DNA of 53,356 nucleotides from Siminovitchia fordii DSM 16014 = CIP 108821 (GTDB taxonomy: Bacteria; Bacillota; Bacilli; Bacillales; Bacillaceae_C), in the NCBI RefSeq assembly GCF_000374565.1, contig NZ_KB894690.1:150920-204275 (forward strand), read 5' to 3'. Shown here piece by piece: positions 41,931 through 50,996 of the stretch (position 1 is the stretch's first letter; each line of letters opens with the position of its first letter). Made by a program: the position numbers and the translations under genes. The notes beneath the pieces are model-generated. The model searched no databases. It was not told where the DNA came from and was given only the letters and a program-made list of their open reading frames with translations.

Positions 41931-43475
41931 CTACAACATTTCAGATGTAGTCTTCGCCTGCATATGAAGCAGAAGATAATCTGGGCCTCCAGCCTTGGAA
42001 TCGGTACCGGACATATTGAAGCCGCCGAAAGGCTGATATCCTACTATCGCCCCTGTACATCCGCGGTTAAAATATAAATTCCCGACATGGAAATCTTCAC
42101 GGGCTTGTTCCAGGTGCATGCGGTTGTCGGAGATGACAGCTCCTGTCAGCCCATATTCAGTGTTATTGGCAATCTCCAACGCTTCCTTAAAATCTCTCGC
42201 TTTGGCGAATGCTACGACTGGACCGAAAATCTCTTCTTGCATGATGCGTGCTTTAGGATCCACCCCAGCAAAAATGGTCGGTTTGATGAAGTAACCTTGT
42301 GAGTCATCACCTTCTCCCCCGATCATCAATTCACCTTCGTTTTTTCCGATTTCGACATACTTCATGATTTTATCAAATGCATTTTGGTCGTTCACCGGTC
42401 CCATAAAATTATTCTGATCGGCAGGATCCCCTACGGTCAGCTCTTTGGTTAATTCGACGGCACGATTTAACACTTCATCATATACATCATCAACAATGAC
42501 AGCGCGGGAACACGCAGAACATTTTTGTCCGGAAAACCCAAAAGCCGAGCGAACGATTGATTGAGCTGCCAGCTCCAGGTCTGCTTCCTTATCCACGACA
42601 ATTGTATCTTTTCCCCCCATTTCAGCAATTACGCGCTTCAGCCAAATCTGGCCTTCGTTTACAATAGCTGCACGTTCGTAGATACGTGTGCCGACTTCTC
42701 TTGACCCTGTAAAACTGATAAAACGGGTTTTTGGGTGGTCGACAAGGAAGTCGCCGACTTCGGAGCCGCTTCCCGGAATATAATTGAGAACCCCTTTTGG
42801 CAATCCTGCCTCTTCCATCACTTCAACAAATTTGGCTGCGACGACAGGTGTGGTTGATGCCGGCTTCAAGAGGACCGTATTACCTGAAACGATGGCGGCC
42901 ACGGTTGTTCCGGCCATGATGGCAAAGGCGAAATTCCATGGTGAAATGATTACACCAACACCAAGCGGGATATAATCATATCGGTTGTATTCTCCTGGCC
43001 GGCTCTCCACTTTTTTCCCGTCTTTCAACTCAAGCATCTGCCTTCCATAGTATTCCAGGAAGTCAATGCCTTCTGCCGTATCGGCATCCGCTTCATTCCA
43101 TGGCTTCCCGGCTTCTTTGACAAGCAATGCAGAAAATTCATGTTTTCTTCGACGAATGATGGCTGCCGCTTTGAATAGGACATCTGCCCGGATTTCTGGT
43201 TTTACTTTTTTCCAAGATTCAAAGGCTGCGAGTGCACTGTCCATCGCCTGTTGAGCCAATACTCGGTTAGCTTTCGACACTCGGCCGACGGTTTCTTCTT
43301 TGTTTGCAGGATTTATAGAAATGATTTTTTCAACCGTCGTGATTTTTTCACCGCCGATAACTAAAGGGTAGTCCTTGCCAAGATAGCTTTCAACCAAATC
43401 CAGCCCTGCTTTGAATGCCTGTTTGTTTTCCTCTTTGGAAAAATAAGTGAATGGTTCATGTTTATAAGTGATCAT
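41931..43475 (-). CDS. putC: 1-Pyrroline-5-carboxylate dehydrogenase
   Basis: A 514-residue ALDH of the RocA/PutC type: begins [18 protein letters not shown], contains [38 protein letters not shown], catalytic Glu in VIAEMGGKD and Cys in [12 protein letters not shown]. Oxidises P5C/glutamate semialdehyde to glutamate using NAD+. ATG 43475 is nine bases after AAGGAG. Adjacent to proline dehydrogenase and PutP, hence PutC rather than RocA. Confidence 0.93.
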   Translation of the reverse strand: MITYKHEPFTYFSKEENKQAFKAGLDLVESYLGKDYPLVIGGEKITTVEKIISINPANKEETVGRVSKANRVLAQQAMDSALAAFESWKKVKPEIRADVLFKAAAIIRRRKHEFSALLVKEAGKPWNEADADTAEGIDFLEYYGRQMLELKDGKKVESRPGEYNRYDYIPLGVGVIISPWNFAFAIMAGTTVAAIVSGNTVLLKPASTTPVVAAKFVEVMEEAGLPKGVLNYIPGSGSEVGDFLVDHPKTRFISFTGSREVGTRIYERAAIVNEGQIWLKRVIAEMGGKDTIVVDKEADLELAAQSIVRSAFGFSGQKCSACSRAVIVDDVYDEVLNRAVELTKELTVGDPADQNNFMGPVNDQNAFDKIMKYVEIGKNEGELMIGGEGDDSQGYFIKPTIFAGVDPKARIMQEEIFGPVVAFAKARDFKEALEIANNTEYGLTGAVISDNRMHLEQAREDFHVGNLYFNRGCTGAIVGYQPFGGFNMSGTDSKAGGPDYLLLHMQAKTTSEML

Positions 43476-43504
43476 CCGCCACAACTCCTTATTATTTTAT
43501 ATGA

Positions 43505-44422
43505 TTATTTTTTTACTAATCCCTTAAAGGCAAATGAAATATTTGCCGGCCTTTCAGCCAGCCTTCTCATGAAATAACCATACCAATCGCGTCCGTATGG
43601 CACGTAAACTCTCATTTTATATCCTTGTTCCACTAACTCCAGTTGAGTCTTGCTCCTCATCCCGTACAACATTTGGAATTCGAATTGGTCATTTGGGATC
43701 TTCAGTTTTTCTGCAAGTGCCTTTGTATAGTTGATCATTTCGTCATCGTGAGTGGCGACGGCCGTATACAGTCCGTATTCCAAGCTTTGCCTAATCAATT
43801 TTTTATAATTGTCATCGACATCCTTTTTATCGGGATAGGCAACTGTTGCCGGCTCTTTGTAGGCCCCTTTAACAAGCCGTAAAAACGGTTTCAAAACACT
43901 TAATTTTTTTAGATCCTGTTCCGTTCGGTACAAATAGGCCTGCAGGACTGTACTGACACAACTGTACGATTCCCTGAGCTGTTTAAATAGCTCCAGTGTT
44001 TGCTCACAGCGTGGCTCATCTTCCATGTCGATCGTAACCATGACGCCATGTTTTTCAGCTGTATCTAAAATGCTTGTCATGTTTCTGACGACAAGATCCC
44101 GGTCAATATCAAGGCCAAGCGATGTCATTTTAACGGATATGTGGGAATCGAGCTTTTCCCTGGCGATCGTTTCGACCGTTTCAATGGCTTCCTTTGTTCT
44201 TTCGATGGCTGTTTCTTTTGAATGGACAAACTCTCCCAAGTGATCAACAGTGGTGGACAAACCCTTTCTGTTAAGCTCTCTGATGATTTGGACCGAATTT
44301 GGAAAATCAATTCCGGCGATGATTTTTCCTGTTACAATACCGCTGCCTCTTTTCCTTGCCACCTGATTCAGCCAATTGTTTTTGGAAAGACATAAAAAGA
44401 AATTTCTTGTTACCGCTTCCAT
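43505..44422 (-). CDS. putB: Proline dehydrogenase
   Basis: A 305-residue FAD-dependent TIM-barrel enzyme of the short Gram-positive type (PutB/FadM): VTIDMEDEPRCEQTLELF, LQAYLYRT, LRLVKGAYKEP, ATHDDEMI, FEFQMLYGMR and the end RVYVPYGRDWYGYFMRRLAERPAN. Oxidises L-proline to P5C, passing electrons to the membrane quinone pool. First gene of the put unit; ATG 44422 has AAGGTGG eight bases upstream. Confidence 0.94.
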   Translation of the reverse strand: MEAVTRNFFLCLSKNNWLNQVARKRGSGIVTGKIIAGIDFPNSVQIIRELNRKGLSTTVDHLGEFVHSKETAIERTKEAIETVETIAREKLDSHISVKMTSLGLDIDRDLVVRNMTSILDTAEKHGVMVTIDMEDEPRCEQTLELFKQLRESYSCVSTVLQAYLYRTEQDLKKLSVLKPFLRLVKGAYKEPATVAYPDKKDVDDNYKKLIRQSLEYGLYTAVATHDDEMINYTKALAEKLKIPNDQFEFQMLYGMRSKTQLELVEQGYKMRVYVPYGRDWYGYFMRRLAERPANISFAFKGLVKK

Positions 44423-44813
44423 TTTATTCACCACCTTAGGTATATTAGACTTAACTTTATTGTATAAACTTTAAAATTATCTGGCATCGTCTGGAGAAAA
44501 CAAAATTTGGCTGCTTTTGTTGTTGGTTGGGGACAAAACGGGTGGGACTGTAGAAAGGTAAAGGGGAATTGGAGGGGAAATATCAAGGTTTTAAAGGAGA
44601 GTCTCTTTAGAAGGCCCTTGTCGGTTCTGATTAAATGAATCTAGGAAACTTTATTCATTTAGTCATCATCACACTTCAAAGAGCGCGAATCTCGATAAAA
44701 GCGCATCGTACGGTCACCATGAATCCTGTTTTTAATAAAGTCCGTTTGCCATGGAAATATCCATAGCTTTACATGAATTAGAAGATGGAATCTAAATGAA
44801 GTGGAGGATAGGG
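44423..44813. other. Intergenic stretch upstream of the put operon and MBL gene
   Basis: About 390 bases between divergent genes. AT-rich sequence near 44440-44480 suits the put promoter. A 9-bp inverted repeat TAAATGAAT/ATTCATTTA (44632-44640 with 44653-44661) and AAAGGAGAGTCTCTTT (44593-44608) may be operators. No gene seen. Confidence 0.5.
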
Positions 44814-45638
44814 ATGGAAAAATTCATTTGTACAACCTGTGGTGTTCAATATCATAAGAGCGAAGAGCCACCTGAATACTGCAGTATTTGTACGGAGGAG
44901 AGGCAGTACGTGAATCCGAACGGCCAGGATTGGACGACGCTTGATGATATGCGGGCCAGTGGTATTTATCAAAATGAAATAGTGAGAATGGAGGAAGGCC
45001 TTTACAGGATAACGACGGTGCCGGAATTCGGGATTGGCCAGTCCGCCTTTGTTGTTCAAGGCGACAGAATCAATGTTCTATGGGACTGCATCTCTTATCT
45101 TGATGTAGAAACCCAAAAGCAAATAAGGGAGCTGGGAGGAATTGATGGCATCAGTCTTTCCCATCCGCATTATTATTCGACTCAGGTTCAGTGGGCAGAA
45201 GCGTTTGATTGCCCCATTTATATTCATGAGGATGACAAAAAGTGGGTGATGGAGCCGAGCAACCGAATTGTTTTTTGGTCGGATGAACAATTGGAATTGT
45301 CTGAAGATCTTTTTCTGCATCGGCTCGGCGGACATTTCAAAGGTGGATCTGTTCTGCATTGGCCGGGAGGAAACGGTGGAAAAGGAATTTTATTGACCGG
45401 CGATATTATTCAAGTTGTGGCAGATACAAACTGGGTCAGTTTCATGTACAGTTATCCGAATCTTATACCACTTCCAGCCAGCAAAGTAAAGGAGCTGGCC
45501 AATCGTGTGAATGACCTTCATTTTGACCGCTTGTATAATGCTTTCCAAAAGGCAGTCATCAAAAATGCTCATGAAGCTGTGCAAAGGTCTGCCAAACGGT
45601 ATATAAACGCATTGGAAGGAACTTTGCTTGATACTTAA
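44814..45638 (+). CDS. MBL-fold metallohydrolase with N-terminal zinc ribbon
   Basis: A 274-residue protein: N-terminal CTTC...YCSIC zinc knuckle (residues 6-32), then a metallo-beta-lactamase fold with LSHPHYYSTQ in place of the usual HxHxDH, GGHFKGGSVLHW and LTGDIIQ. The loop retains two His but not the Asp-His pair, so the metal site is atypical. GGAGG precedes ATG 44814. Similar zinc-ribbon MBL proteins of unknown substrate occur in Bacillus. Transcribed alone. Confidence 0.78.
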   Translation: MEKFICTTCGVQYHKSEEPPEYCSICTEERQYVNPNGQDWTTLDDMRASGIYQNEIVRMEEGLYRITTVPEFGIGQSAFVVQGDRINVLWDCISYLDVETQKQIRELGGIDGISLSHPHYYSTQVQWAEAFDCPIYIHEDDKKWVMEPSNRIVFWSDEQLELSEDLFLHRLGGHFKGGSVLHWPGGNGGKGILLTGDIIQVVADTNWVSFMYSYPNLIPLPASKVKELANRVNDLHFDRLYNAFQKAVIKNAHEAVQRSAKRYINALEGTLLDT

Positions 45639-45639
45639 A

Positions 45640-45686
45640 AACCCCCGTAAACGTCAGATTGTGTCTAACAATTACGGGGCAGTTCA
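45640..45686 (-). mobile_element. Relic IS ends (solo inverted repeat)
   Basis: The minus strand at 45686-45661 reads TGAACTGCCCCG then TAATTGTTAGACAC, closely matching the 26-bp ends of the IS3 element at the right of this window. The sequence just inside (45645-45660) resembles a diverged opposite end (CCCCGTAAACGTCAGA). It seems to be what remains of a related insertion. The paired CCCCGTAA/TTACGGGG now forms a hairpin between convergent genes and may work as a terminator. Confidence 0.55.
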
Positions 45687-45853
45687 CAGAAGGATGCTTT
45701 TTATAAAATAGATCAAGTTCTATAATAGAAAGAATGTGTACGATGCACAGGAGGCAGGAGGTCTTAGTGCCGTCGGTGGCACAGGACATAGAACTTTTAT
45801 CGATCAGGTACATTGGCTTAAGGATCAGATCGGTGGCCGAGGGATTCCTCTTA

Positions 45854-46357
45854 CTAAGGCTGTGCGTCTTGAGCTTTTCTTTCAGTTCTAAAGGTATCAG
45901 GCATGACGACAGCCATTACTTCGCCCTTCGCACATAGTATGTTCCCGGCGAAGACTTCTACTGAGGTTTTCCATTTCTTAGGGTGGATCTCTTCGACTGT
46001 ACCAATCGCTTTTAAAGCTGTTCCTTGGGGAGTAGGTTTTAAATAATCGACATGCAATGAAGCTGTAACGAATCGAGGAGGAGCTTCCCCGCTGCCTGGT
46101 TCGTGGCCATTTTTCCTATGTAGGGCAAGTGCGGCTGAGCCTGTACCGTGGCAGTCGACCAGTGAAGCGAGTAATCCGCCATAAACAAAACCGGGAATCG
46201 CCGTATGTTCTTCTTTGGGTTCATAAATGGTGACCGTTTTGCTGCCTTCCCAGCCAGTCCGAAAATGATGACCTGCCTCGTTTAGGCGCCCGCATCCAAA
46301 ACAGTGGGCGAATTCATCCGGATATTCGTCTTGAATGGCGTTATTGATTATTTCCAA
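45854..46357 (-). CDS. PaaI-type hotdog thioesterase
   Basis: A 167-residue hotdog-fold protein: FAHCFGCG near the start, HTAIPGFVYGGLLASLVDCHGTGSA (the nucleotide/acyl-CoA helix with Asp), and VTASLHVDYLKPTPQG typical of the PaaI/YiiD group. Such enzymes hydrolyse acyl- or aryl-CoA esters; substrate unknown. TTG start, with AAGGGGAAGG upstream. No neighbour indicates a pathway. Confidence 0.8.
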   Translation of the reverse strand: MEIINNAIQDEYPDEFAHCFGCGRLNEAGHHFRTGWEGSKTVTIYEPKEEHTAIPGFVYGGLLASLVDCHGTGSAALALHRKNGHEPGSGEAPPRFVTASLHVDYLKPTPQGTALKAIGTVEEIHPKKWKTSVEVFAGNILCAKGEVMAVVMPDTFRTERKAQDAQP

Positions 46358-46484
46358 CTTTACCTTCCCCTTCCTTTTTCAAAATATGTTTGTCTATCTA
46401 TCTTATATTAAACAAGCAGTTTTGTTTACAGAATAATCACGATTCGATAAGCTTTTTTATAAGAAAAACGAAGGAGTGACAAAA

Positions 46485-47039
46485 ATGAACTTGAATAGTT
46501 GGTTTGAAAAAGGATTGACGCCTGAGCAATATATGGATAAGTTGGAGTACCATAAAGACAGCTTTTTACATATTTTTGAGAACTTCCAACCGCCTGTTGA
46601 CGAAGAGTTTTTGAATAAAATAAAAGAGAAGAACCTGCGTGTTGCAGCGTTGGCTGAAGTTTGGTGTGGCCATTGTATGTTAAATGTTCCCGTTTTGCTT
46701 CGGCTGGCGGAAAAAACAGATATGGACGTCCGGCTTCTCCCGCGTGATCAGCATTTGGATTTGATGGACAAATATTTAACAAATGGAAAGCGGGTCATTC
46801 CGATATTCATTTTCATCGATGAAAATGGCAATGAAGTGGCAAAGTGGGGACCGATCACCGAATCGACGAAAGCTTTTGTCGACGAGTATAAAAAAGAACT
46901 GCCATCAAAAGAAGATGACAACTATGATGAGAAATTCAAAGAGATGGTTAAAATCGTCGCAAAAACGTTCAAAGAAACCCCTGATTTTTGGAATAACTCT
47001 TATGAGAGCATAAGAGAAACTTTAAATGGAGTAAAATAA
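46485..47039 (+). CDS. Thioredoxin-family protein (WCGHC)
   Basis: A 184-residue protein. A helical N-terminal segment (about 1-45) is followed by a thioredoxin-like fold with active site AEVWCGHC (Cys61, Cys64), LLPRDQHLDLMDKYLTNGKRVIPIFIFID with the cis-Pro, and a helical tail. Probably cytoplasmic as no signal is present. It resembles Bacillus proteins annotated simply as thioredoxin family. AAGGAG eight bases before ATG 46485. Confidence 0.85.
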   Translation: MNLNSWFEKGLTPEQYMDKLEYHKDSFLHIFENFQPPVDEEFLNKIKEKNLRVAALAEVWCGHCMLNVPVLLRLAEKTDMDVRLLPRDQHLDLMDKYLTNGKRVIPIFIFIDENGNEVAKWGPITESTKAFVDEYKKELPSKEDDNYDEKFKEMVKIVAKTFKETPDFWNNSYESIRETLNGVK

Positions 47040-47080
47040 ACTTAAATAGGGCGGGGCGATGCCCCGCCCTATTTAAGTTT
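47038..47080. terminator. Shared bidirectional terminator with a 20-bp stem
   Basis: A perfect 20-bp inverted repeat (47038-47057 with 47061-47080) around a 3-base loop. It overlaps the last stop bases of the thioredoxin-like gene and contains the stop codon of the convergent LysR gene. Confidence 0.9.
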
Positions 47081-47978
47081 GGAACTGCAATCCTTTGGCA
47101 ACATCTCTGGTGATGTCCAAAAAACGTTCGACAATAGACGGCTGGTAATGGTTTTGAAGTGTGACCAAGCTTAATTTTGTTTCCAGTGTGGGTTCCGCTA
47201 AAGGAACAAGGTTGGGCAGTCCGGCCCAATTGAACTGGCTGAAATTTTGAGGTACAAAGCTGATTCCTACTCCTTTCATCACCATTAAAAGCATGGGGAA
47301 TACTTCCGTTCCCCAATAAATTACGTCAGGGGAAAAACCGCTGTTATTGCAGGCTTCCATGATCTCTTCAGCAATTCCCGAACCGTGCGAGGAGGTAGGC
47401 AGGATGAATTTCTCATCCCGCAGATCGGCAATACTGATCAACGGCTTTTCCAATAATGGATGCCCGGGGGGCAATGCCAGCAGTAAAGGTTCCGTCATTA
47501 AAGTGGAAATATGGAGATCTTCCGCTTCAAATATCGTACGTACAATGCCGATATCTACTCTATGATTTCTCAATTCATTCAGTACAAATGAAGAATTTCC
47601 CTCCTTTACACGCATGACGATGTTTGGTGCCTCGTCCCGGAGTCTTTTCACAGCATCGGGAATGATGAATAGATTAGCAGAGGTAATGCATCCCGCGGTG
47701 ACAGTCCCACGTATTCCGCCGTTATGCTCAACCAGCTCTTTTACCATCTTTTCGGTCGATGCAATCAGCTCTTTTCCCCGGGAATATAAAAATTCCCCGT
47801 CCCTTGTTAAAGTTAGACGTCTCCCGGAACGGTCAAATAATGCAACTTTTAATTCTTTTTCAAGCTTGCCCATCATTATGCTTAAGGGCGGTTGTGTCAT
47901 ATTCAGGGCTTCAGCCGCTTTAGAAACACTTCCTTCTTCTACTATTTTTATGAAACAGCGTAATCGATGAAGATCCAT
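47073..47978 (-). CDS. LysR-family transcriptional regulator
   Basis: A 301-residue LTTR: HTH in residues 1-60 (FIKIVEEGSVSKAAEALNMTQPPLSIMMGKLEKEL), then a periplasmic-binding-like effector domain (GTVTAGCITSANLFIIPDAVKRL; ALPPGHPLLEK; GVGISFVPQNF). Divergent from the polyamine-type transporter, with AT-rich dyads between them, so it probably controls that operon. GAGGAG precedes the ATG. Effector unknown. Confidence 0.88.
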   Translation of the reverse strand: MDLHRLRCFIKIVEEGSVSKAAEALNMTQPPLSIMMGKLEKELKVALFDRSGRRLTLTRDGEFLYSRGKELIASTEKMVKELVEHNGGIRGTVTAGCITSANLFIIPDAVKRLRDEAPNIVMRVKEGNSSFVLNELRNHRVDIGIVRTIFEAEDLHISTLMTEPLLLALPPGHPLLEKPLISIADLRDEKFILPTSSHGSGIAEEIMEACNNSGFSPDVIYWGTEVFPMLLMVMKGVGISFVPQNFSQFNWAGLPNLVPLAEPTLETKLSLVTLQNHYQPSIVERFLDITRDVAKGLQFQT

Positions 47979-47998
47979 ATTACTTCTCCTCTTACTAA

Positions 47999-48143
47999 AG
48001 TAGTTAAATTATTTGTAATATATATTAAATTCATATGTATTATATATTTGCAATAATATAAAAATCAACTATACTATAGTTTACAGTTAGAATGAAAGGG
48101 TTTTCAATAGTTTTATAGATTTTAATAATAAGGAGGAATCATC
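47999..48143 (+). promoter_or_regulatory. Operator/promoter region of the polyamine transporter
   Basis: TTGCAA (48048-48053) and TATACT (48070-48075) with 16-bp spacing form a likely promoter. Upstream, ATTATTTGTAATATATA and TATATATTTGCAATAAT are an imperfect inverted repeat (about 48009-48056) suited to LysR binding. Confidence 0.55.
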
Positions 48144-49220
48144 TTGAGAAAATTTACATCGCTGATGGCTGCTTTGGTGCTAGTGTTTGTTTTGGCAGCA
48201 TGTGGGAACTCTTCAAAATCTTCTTCGGAATCCGACGGAGGAGAAGGAGAGAAAAAGCTGGCAAAGGAATTGAAAGTTTTTAACTGGGGAGAATATATAT
48301 CTCAAGATCTTTTAAAAAGCTTTGAAAAAGAATATGGTGTTAAAGTGATCTTAGACACATATAGCGCCAATCAGGAAATGTACACGAAACTTAAAGGCGG
48401 GGCTGTTTCTTATGATGTCGTTTTTCCGACCGATTATTTTGTAGAACAAATGATTAAAGACGATTTTCTTCAAGAGTTAAATATGGATAATATTCCGAAT
48501 TTTGAGCATATATCTGAATCATTGAAAAACCAGGATTTTGATCCTGGCAATAAGTATTCCGTTCCTTATTTCTACGGAAGCATCGGACTGGCCTACAATA
48601 AGAAAAAAGCTGGAGAACCAAAGAGTTGGAATGATTTATGGAACCCTGAATATAAAGGCCATGTGGCCATGAATGAAAGTGCTAGGGAAGTATTCACAGT
48701 CCCTCTTCAGGTGTTAGGCTATGACATTAATAAACCCACAGAAAAACAACTTGAGGAAGCTAAGGAAAAATTAACAGAGCTTCACCCTAATGTACTGACA
48801 TATGATGGTACACCTGAAGCCCAGTTTGTAAGTGGAGAAGCTTGGATTGGCATGTCATACAATGGTGATGCTGCACGGGCAATGGCTAAAAATCCAGACG
48901 TAGGATTCGTTTTACCTGAAGAAGGCGGAGTGCTTTGGATGGATAATATGGCCATTCCAAAAACTGCGGAAAATAAATATACCGCAGAAGTATTCATCAA
49001 TTTTATGCTGGACCCCGAAAACAGCAAAAAGAATGCGGAAGAAATAAACGGCAGCAGTCCCAACGCGGCAGCAGTTGAGTTGATGGATGACGATATCAAA
49101 AATAATACCGCCATTTACCCGACGGATAAGGAAGTTGAAAGAGGAGAATGGTATCAAATCTTGGATCCTAAAATTCTTGAGTCAATCAATCGTTTATATA
49201 ACGAGCTGAAAATTCAATAA
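48144..49220 (+). CDS. potD: Polyamine ABC transporter substrate-binding lipoprotein (PotD-like)
   Basis: A 358-residue lipoprotein: signal with lipobox LAAC (Cys20), then the PotD/PotF fold (LKVFNWGEYIS, YDVVFPTDYFVEQM, PYFYGSIGLAYNKKK, WIGMSYNGDAARAM, GVLWMDNMAIP). Binds spermidine/putrescine-like compounds. TTG start after AAGGAGG. A hairpin separates it from the permease genes, consistent with higher expression of the binding protein. Confidence 0.88.
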   Translation: MRKFTSLMAALVLVFVLAACGNSSKSSSESDGGEGEKKLAKELKVFNWGEYISQDLLKSFEKEYGVKVILDTYSANQEMYTKLKGGAVSYDVVFPTDYFVEQMIKDDFLQELNMDNIPNFEHISESLKNQDFDPGNKYSVPYFYGSIGLAYNKKKAGEPKSWNDLWNPEYKGHVAMNESAREVFTVPLQVLGYDINKPTEKQLEEAKEKLTELHPNVLTYDGTPEAQFVSGEAWIGMSYNGDAARAMAKNPDVGFVLPEEGGVLWMDNMAIPKTAENKYTAEVFINFMLDPENSKKNAEEINGSSPNAAAVELMDDDIKNNTAIYPTDKEVERGEWYQILDPKILESINRLYNELKIQ

Positions 49221-49239
49221 TACAAAACATATTGTATTG

Positions 49240-49272
49240 AATAAAGTGGCCTGTCGAGCCACTTTATTTTCA
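49240..49272 (+). terminator. Internal terminator/attenuator between potD and potC
   Basis: A perfect 11-bp stem AATAAAGTGGC/GCCACTTTATT (49240-49250 with 49258-49268) followed by TTCAATT. The weak T-run suggests partial read-through to the permease genes. Confidence 0.7.
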
Positions 49273-49303
49273 ATTACTGCAACATAGAAAGGTAGATGTT
49301 AAG

Positions 49304-50089
49304 GTGCGGCCAAAAACAAAGAAGATACTCTCCATATATACATTCATTATGTTTTTATTTTTCTACGTACCCATACTTGTACTGATGGTTTACTCTTTTA
49401 ATGACTCAAAGACGGGGACTACATGGACTGGTTTTACATTTGAATGGTATGCACAATTATTTTCAAATGGACAAATTTTAAGTGCGACGAAGAACAGTTT
49501 ATTTATTGCGATTGTCACAACTGTGATTTCTGCTTTGATAGGCACGCTTGCTGCACTTGCCTTGCATCGGTATGATTTTCCAGGCAAGAAGCTGTTTGAT
49601 TTTTTATTTTACATTCCTGTCGTTATCCCTCACGTGGTAGTCGCTGTTGCTTTGTTATCTCTATATGGCTGGATGGACGTAACTCTGGGTACAACAACTG
49701 TCATACCCGGTCACGTAGCGTTGACCACCTCATACGTCATTTTTGTTGTCATGGCACGGCTGGTGAGATTTGACAGTTCCATAGAGGAAGCTGCCAAAGA
49801 TCTCGGTGCCAACGGGTGGCATACGTTTTGGAGAGTTACATTTCCATTGATCTTTCCTGCGATTCTTGCAGGATCCTTATTGGTTTTTACGATATCTCTT
49901 GATGAGTTTAATATATCCTATTTTACCGCGGGACCAGGATCCAATACTTTGCCGGTTCTCGTCTATTCAATGGTCCGTCAGGGGATATCCCCTGAGATTA
50001 ATGCCCTTTCTACTATTATGATTTTGTTGATTGTAATCGGGGTTATTGCAGCAGGAAAAGGTATGGGAAGTTCAAACAAAAGTAGATAA
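49304..50089 (+). CDS. potC: Polyamine ABC transporter permease (PotC-like)
   Basis: A 261-residue permease with six membrane segments. PotC wording: YVPILVLMVYSFNDSK, and the EAA loop EEAAKDLGANGWHTFWRVTFPLIFPAI that contacts the ATPase. GTG start with a weak AAAGG site. Precedes potB, reversing the common potB-potC order. Confidence 0.87.
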   Translation: MRPKTKKILSIYTFIMFLFFYVPILVLMVYSFNDSKTGTTWTGFTFEWYAQLFSNGQILSATKNSLFIAIVTTVISALIGTLAALALHRYDFPGKKLFDFLFYIPVVIPHVVVAVALLSLYGWMDVTLGTTTVIPGHVALTTSYVIFVVMARLVRFDSSIEEAAKDLGANGWHTFWRVTFPLIFPAILAGSLLVFTISLDEFNISYFTAGPGSNTLPVLVYSMVRQGISPEINALSTIMILLIVIGVIAAGKGMGSSNKSR

Positions 50090-50102
50090 TGGGGTGATGA
50101 TT

Positions 50103-50957
50103 ATGGTTAAAAATGTAAGAAGTGCTTATGCGATGCTGTCGCCAAGTTTACTTTGGCTGCTATTTTTCCTTATGATACCAGTCGTCATGATTTCCATCAT
50201 CAGTTTTACGGTGAATGGCGGATATGGAACAACCATTTATGAGTTTAGCGTGGAATCCTATAAAACTGCTTTCAGTTCCTTGTACTTAAAGGTCATTTGG
50301 AATTCCCTTTATTGGGCGTTTATGACAACAATTGTTTGTCTCCTATTGGCGTATCCTTTTGCCTACTTTGTGGCTCATGCCGATAAATGGAAAAACCTTC
50401 TGCTTGTCCTTGTCATGATCCCGTTTTGGTGCAATCTTGTTATACGACTTTACTCCTGGATCATCCTATTGAATAATGAAGGTGTGATCAATAATATTCT
50501 TCTAAAACTTGGATTAATTTCGGAATCGGTCAACATGCTGTATACACCCAGTGCAGTTTTGATCGGCATGGTTTATGGATTTCTTCCATTTATGATTCTT
50601 CCTATATATTCATCTATTGAACAATTGGATAAGACTTATTTGGAAGCATCAGAAGACTTGGGGGCAAGCCCTGTAAAGACATTTTTAAATGTTACCCTTC
50701 CCCTCACTATGCCTGGTGTACTGGCAGGCATCATCATTACTTTCGTTCCTGCGTTGAGTGTATTTGTCACAACGGATTTGTTGACCGGAAATAAACTGGT
50801 TATGGTCGGAAATGTCATCCGTGATACCTTCATGGTGGAAATGAACTGGCAGCTTGGATCTGCGCTGGCTATTCTCCTGACAGTGCTCGTTTTGATATCC
50901 ATCATGCTATTTATGAAATACACTTCTTCCAGGGGCCGGAAAAACTTTCTTGTTTAA
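50103..50957 (+). CDS. potB: Polyamine ABC transporter permease (PotB-like)
   Basis: A 284-residue permease with six membrane segments: SPSLLWLLFFLMIPVVMISIISF near the start, and the EAA loop EASEDLGASPVKTFLNVTLPLTMPGV. ATG 50103 has GGGGTG six bases upstream; an ATG at 50097 is too close to it. Pairs with PotC. The PotA-type ATPase gene that would complete the importer is not next to it nor elsewhere in the window. Confidence 0.87.
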   Translation: MVKNVRSAYAMLSPSLLWLLFFLMIPVVMISIISFTVNGGYGTTIYEFSVESYKTAFSSLYLKVIWNSLYWAFMTTIVCLLLAYPFAYFVAHADKWKNLLLVLVMIPFWCNLVIRLYSWIILLNNEGVINNILLKLGLISESVNMLYTPSAVLIGMVYGFLPFMILPIYSSIEQLDKTYLEASEDLGASPVKTFLNVTLPLTMPGVLAGIIITFVPALSVFVTTDLLTGNKLVMVGNVIRDTFMVEMNWQLGSALAILLTVLVLISIMLFMKYTSSRGRKNFLV

Positions 50958-50996
50958 TGTGTAACGGTGGAATTTGGCAGAAAGGAAGAGAATCAT

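Noticed and set aside
45734-45937. 67-codon ORF between the MBL and thioesterase genes
   Set aside because: It overlaps the thioesterase gene on the other strand and has no family signature; GGAGG before GTCTTAG does not fit its start.
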